A stretch of 64,000 nucleotides of DNA from Gemmiger formicilis. Its GTDB lineage: Bacteria; Bacillota; Clostridia; Oscillospirales; Ruminococcaceae. How positions within the stretch are numbered: the first letter of the stretch is position 1; each line of letters starts with the position of its first letter. The notes beneath the pieces are model-generated. The model did not search any database. It was not told the DNA's origin and saw nothing but the letters and a program-made list of their open reading frames with translations. The stretch lies in the NCBI RefSeq assembly GCF_900167555.1, contig NZ_FUYF01000001.1:186001-250000 (forward strand), in the 5' to 3' direction. Positions 61,170-64,000 of the stretch are shown here, in pieces. The position numbers and the translations under genes were made by a program.

Positions 61170-62197
61170 TGCAGCCCATTGCCGCACCGCTGCTGCAATG
61201 GTTTGACGCAAACAAGAGGCTCCTGCCTTTCCGGCAGGAGCCTTCTGCGTACCATATCTGGGTCAGCGAGATCATGCTCCAACAGACCCGCGTGGCAGCG
61301 GCCATCCCCTATTATGAACGCTTTATCGCGGCTTTGCCGGACCCCGCCGCGCTGGCGGCCTGTGAGCCGGACGCCCTGCGCAAGCTGTGGCAGGGGCTGG
61401 GCTACTACAACCGCGTCAACAATATGCAGAAGGCTGCCCGCATCGTCTGCGAGCAGTACGGCGGCGACCTGCCCGCCGACTACGACGCCCTGCGCAGTCT
61501 GCCGGGCATCGGTGACTACACGGCGGGCGCGGTGGCCAGCATTGCGTTTGGCATCCCCGTCCCCGCGGTGGACGGCAACGTCCTGCGCGTTTTTGCGCGG
61601 CTGTACAACGACGACGCGGACGTCATGGCCCCGGCAACGAAGAAAGCCTTTACCGTGCGGGTGCTGGACCAGATGCCCAAGGCCACGCCCGGCCCCTACA
61701 ACGAGGCCCTGATGGAGCTGGGTGCGCTGGTCTGCATCCCCGGCACGCCCCACTGTGAAGAATGCCCGCTGGCCGATTTGTGCCGGGGCTATGCGGCTGG
61801 CCGGGCGGACCAGCTGCCTGTGAAGCCCGCGCCCAAGGCCAAGGGCAAGGTGCCCGTGACGGTGGCGTTGATTGAAAGTGAGCAGGGATTGCTTTTGCAG
61901 CGCCGCCCCGCACGGGGACTGCTGGCCGGATTGTGGCAGCCCGCAGCGTGGGAAAAAGCGCTGACGCGGGACGAGCTGACCGCCGCACTGGCGGGCATCG
62001 GTGTGCAGGCCGCGCTGGACGAGCCTCTGCCCCCCGCAAAGCACGTATTTACGCACAAGATTTGGGAACTCGGCGGCTGGAAGGGCACCGCCCCTGCCTG
62101 TGCTCTGCCCGACGGGTATGTCTGGGCCGCGCCGGAGGATTTGGCAGAGGTGTACCCCGTGCCGAATGCGTTCGGGGCGTATGTGAAGGCGAAGTGA
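61169..62197 (+). CDS. mutY: A/G-specific adenine glycosylase
   Basis: 342 residues. MutY removes adenine mispaired with 8-oxoguanine. The catalytic Glu is in SEIMLQQTRV (~36), the helix-hairpin-helix is LPGIGDYTAGA (~112) with the Asp in VDGNVLRVF (~138), and the [4Fe-4S] cysteines follow C-x6-C-x2-C-x5-C (~193-209). The C-terminal ~120 residues form the MutT-like recognition domain (LQRRPARGLLAGLWQP). The ATG shares one base with the asnS stop (TGATG), so the two are translationally coupled, an unusual pairing. Confidence 0.95.
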   Translation: MQPIAAPLLQWFDANKRLLPFRQEPSAYHIWVSEIMLQQTRVAAAIPYYERFIAALPDPAALAACEPDALRKLWQGLGYYNRVNNMQKAARIVCEQYGGDLPADYDALRSLPGIGDYTAGAVASIAFGIPVPAVDGNVLRVFARLYNDDADVMAPATKKAFTVRVLDQMPKATPGPYNEALMELGALVCIPGTPHCEECPLADLCRGYAAGRADQLPVKPAPKAKGKVPVTVALIESEQGLLLQRRPARGLLAGLWQPAAWEKALTRDELTAALAGIGVQAALDEPLPPAKHVFTHKIWELGGWKGTAPACALPDGYVWAAPEDLAEVYPVPNAFGAYVKAK

Positions 62198-62223
62198 GGG
62201 TGAGTTTCTCATGGCCATGAACG

Positions 62224-62300
62224 GCCAGAGCCCCTCAGACCTCGCGGGCTCGGCCAGCTCCCCACTTCGTGGGGCGCCTTTTTTCGCGGGCTCTGCTCGT
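62224..62300. repeat. Family C repeat, second copy
   Basis: Shares CTCGGCCAGCTCCCC and ACTTCGTGGGG with 29757-29850; the right part is changed. Confidence 0.55.
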
Positions 62301-62349
62301 TTGCCGCTATGTATGACCTCCCGTGGGCTGTGCGCCAGCCACACACCTC

Positions 62350-62550
62350 CCCGGAGCGGTCAAGACCGCTCCCTACAAACCGGCCGTGAACGGCATTCCG
62401 TAGGGAGGGGTCTTGACCCCTCCGCGCCCGTGTTCGCTTAGCGCCCGTAAAAAGGCAATAGAGCCGTAGGGGCCGCACATGTGCGGCCCGCAGCCTGCCC
62501 GTCAGCACCCGTTCCAGGAAAGCCGCGGGCGGCATATATGCCGCCCCTAC
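62350..62550. repeat. Cluster of GTAGGG modules
   Basis: Right module with GGAGCGGTCAAGACCGCTCC ending CCTAC at 62374; left module GGAGGGGTCTTGACCCCTCC from 62398; then a pair 62466-62550 with the cores CCGCACATGTGCGG and GGCGGCATATATGCCGCC. Confidence 0.88.
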
Positions 62551-62587
62551 AAGCCATCCCGCAAACGCCCGCCTGCCTTATACGTCC

Positions 62588-62612
62588 CGGGTCGGGCATG
62601 CCCGGCCCCTAC
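62588..62612. repeat. GTAGGG repeat, right module
   Basis: GTCGGGCATGCCCGG ending CCCCTAC. With the family C copy and the cluster above it fills the 62.2-62.6 kb gap; I see no gene there. Confidence 0.75.
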
Positions 62613-62627
62613 AATACAACCAACAAA

Positions 62628-62663
62628 AACAGGAGCATCACCACGCACGGTGACGCTCCTGTT
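62628..62663. terminator. Bidirectional terminator between mutY and rsmE
   Basis: AACAGGAGCATCACC pairs with GGTGACGCTCCTGTT (one G-U on the - strand) around a 6-nt loop, with T-runs on both sides. Confidence 0.85.
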
Positions 62664-62691
62664 CTTTTTTACATAGTATGGCTTGCTGCGG

Positions 62692-63420
62692 TTATTCCAA
62701 ATTCCCGGTCAGCAGCATGACAGAGGTCAACGCGGCTAACGGTGCGGTCTCGCAGCGCAAAATGCGGGGGCCTAACCCTACGGTCACAGCCCCGGCGGCC
62801 TTCGCGGCCTCGGCCTCCTCGACGGAGAAGCCGCCCTCGCTGCCGGTCACGATGGCAACGCGCTTGTACTGCCCGGGGTGCAGCACCTCCCGCAGGGGTG
62901 CGCCGCCACCCTCGTAAAAGAACAGCACAACGTCGAAATCCGCAAATGCTTTGCAAACCGCGGCAAAATCGTTCAACGGCAGGGCCACGTGGGGCAGCAT
63001 GGCGCGGCCCGCCTGCTTGGCGGCCTCGGCGGCAATGCGGTTGTAGCGCTCGTTCTTGACATCCTCTTTTTTTGGCGTGGCTACGCAATACCGGCTGAAA
63101 AACGGCACGACCTCGGTCACGCCCAGCTCGACGCTGTGGCGGATGACCTCCTCCAGCTTGCCCGCCTTGGGGTAGCCCGCAAACAGCGTCACGGCGCAGT
63201 CCGGCTCGGCCTTGCTCGTCGTGCCGTCGGTGACGGAAAACTCCACCCGCCCCGGCTCGATGGCCGTGACCGTGCCGAGGTATTCCAGCCCGTCCGGCCC
63301 GCAGAGCACGACCTCCTCACCGATTCTGGCGCGCATGACGTCGGCCAGATGGTGGGCGTCGCTGCCGGTCAGCGCGGCGCGGCCATCGGCCAGCTCCCGC
63401 GTAAAATAACGATGCGGCAT
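62692..63420 (-). CDS. rsmE: 16S rRNA (uracil-1498-N3)-methyltransferase
   Basis: 242 residues. A SPOUT-class methyltransferase that modifies U1498 of 16S rRNA. The N-terminal PUA-like domain has SDAHHLADVMRARIGEEV. The C-terminal knot has VTGSEGGFSVEEAEAA (~190) and LGPRILRCETAPLAAL (~215), both typical. AAAGAGG precedes the ATG. It follows prmA by 3 bases, the usual prmA-rsmE operon. Confidence 0.96.
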   Translation of the reverse strand: MPHRYFTRELADGRAALTGSDAHHLADVMRARIGEEVVLCGPDGLEYLGTVTAIEPGRVEFSVTDGTTSKAEPDCAVTLFAGYPKAGKLEEVIRHSVELGVTEVVPFFSRYCVATPKKEDVKNERYNRIAAEAAKQAGRAMLPHVALPLNDFAAVCKAFADFDVVLFFYEGGGAPLREVLHPGQYKRVAIVTGSEGGFSVEEAEAAKAAGAVTVGLGPRILRCETAPLAALTSVMLLTGNLE

Positions 63421-63423
63421 AGA

Positions 63424-64000
63424 TCAAGCCTCTTTCTTTTCGCAGATGATGCAGACCCAGCCGCGCTTCTCCTTGACCTCGACAGGCTCGAGACCTGCGG
63501 CCTTCAGCCCGGCCAGCACCTCGTCCTTGCGCTCGTCGATGATGCCGCTGGCGATGAACCGTGCGCCCGGGGCCATGAGCACCGGCACATGCGGGGCCAG
63601 CGACAGGATGGCAGCCGCCACGATGTTGGCCGTGATGATGTTGTACTGGCCGCTGGCCTTGTCGGACAGGTCGCCGACGAGGACTTTAAAACGGTCCGCC
63701 ACGCCGTTGCGCGCGGCGTTCTCGCCCGCGGTGCGCACGCACATGGGGTCGATGTCCACGCCCTCGGCGGAGTCTGCGCCTAATTTCAGCGCGGCAATGG
63801 CCAGAATGCCGGAGCCGGTGCCGATGTCGAGCACGCGCTCCCCGCCCTTGACAAGGCTGTCCAGCGTCTCGAGGCAGAGCGAGGTCGTCTCATGCGTGCC
63901 GGTGCCAAAGGCCATGCCGGGGTCCATGACGATCCTGATGCGGTCCGTCCGGTAATCCTCCCAGCCGGGCACGATGGCGAGGCGCTCGCCGATGTCCATG
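63424..64000 (-). CDS. prmA: Ribosomal protein L11 methyltransferase, C-terminal part (5' end outside window)
   Basis: About 192 residues are visible of ~310. PrmA trimethylates lysines of ribosomal protein L11. The SAM-binding motif I is VLDIGTGSGILAIAA (~59 of the visible part), preceded by MDPGMAFGTGTHETT and followed by ITANIVAAAILSLAP, the N-A/P-P-type catalytic loop variant of PrmA. The N-terminal L11-recognition domain lies beyond the window. It is the first visible gene of the prmA-rsmE operon. Confidence 0.95.
   Translation of the reverse strand, partial: MDIGERLAIVPGWEDYRTDRIRIVMDPGMAFGTGTHETTSLCLETLDSLVKGGERVLDIGTGSGILAIAALKLGADSAEGVDIDPMCVRTAGENAARNGVADRFKVLVGDLSDKASGQYNIITANIVAAAILSLAPHVPVLMAPGARFIASGIIDERKDEVLAGLKAAGLEPVEVKEKRGWVCIICEKKEA

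Overview
The window looks like chromosomal DNA from a GC-rich, low-motility gut Clostridia member of the family Oscillospiraceae/Ruminococcaceae (Faecalibacterium, Gemmiger or Subdoligranulum type). The reasons are the Firmicutes gene orders (ruvC-ruvA-ruvB, ecfA1-ecfA2-ecfT-truA, prmA-rsmE, rpsT divergent from spoIIP), strong AGGAGG ribosome binding sites, sigma-A promoters with 17-bp spacers, and intergenic spaces filled with short GC-rich palindromic repeats. The genus is an inference; no rRNA gene is present.

Layout. 1-1.6 kb: end of ung and a membrane-anchored XRE regulator (+). 1.7-12.8 kb, all on -: HAD phosphatase, gpsA, a phosphoesterase and a cytoplasmic BMP-family protein, a CmpB-like membrane protein, queH, and two large glycosyltransferase-like membrane proteins. 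13-20 kb: fructose-type PTS, an orphan MsmK-type sugar ABC ATPase divergent from an AraC regulator, galE and a second AraC regulator. 19.3-32.2 kb, all on -: lipoprotein metalloprotease, clpE, cvpA, a beta-propeller protein, truA, ecfT/A2/A1, an rRNA methyltransferase and ruvBAC. 32.2-36.4 kb: a tiny peptide gene and a heterodimeric ABC exporter. 36.8-38.5 kb: tRNA-Val and a divergent ferredoxin-like/Crp-Fnr pair. 38.7-43 kb: an acyl-CoA dehydratase-type protein and its activase. 43.4-48.9 kb: divIVA-like, ftsZ, murA, dpaB, dpaA. 49-54.4 kb: two catalytically degenerate LytM proteins, a small membrane protein and a sugar nucleotidyltransferase. 54.7-64 kb: patatin, an enzyme I paralogue, rpsT, spoIIP, asnS, mutY, rsmE and prmA (cut by the window end).

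Most of the content is housekeeping. What the genes do not explain lies between them. First, more than twenty elements of a modular repeat that starts GTAGGG and carries a palindromic core; the core sequence changes from copy to copy while pairing is kept. Second, a ~140-bp palindromic element that sits directly after stop codons. Third, a 172-bp MITE-like hairpin with an 18-bp terminal inverted repeat and a possible 4-bp target duplication, in the leader of the exporter operon. Other points of note are a perfect inverted repeat at -41.5 between the divergent crp/fnr and ferredoxin genes, an 18-codon hydrophobic peptide gene with its own promoter and terminator, an orphan terminator that suggests a small RNA near 43.2 kb, and sporulation genes (dpaAB, spoIIP) whose upstream regions resemble sigma-K and sigma-E promoters although gpr is missing from its usual place beside spoIIP.

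All protein functions are read from motifs in the translations. No database search was possible.
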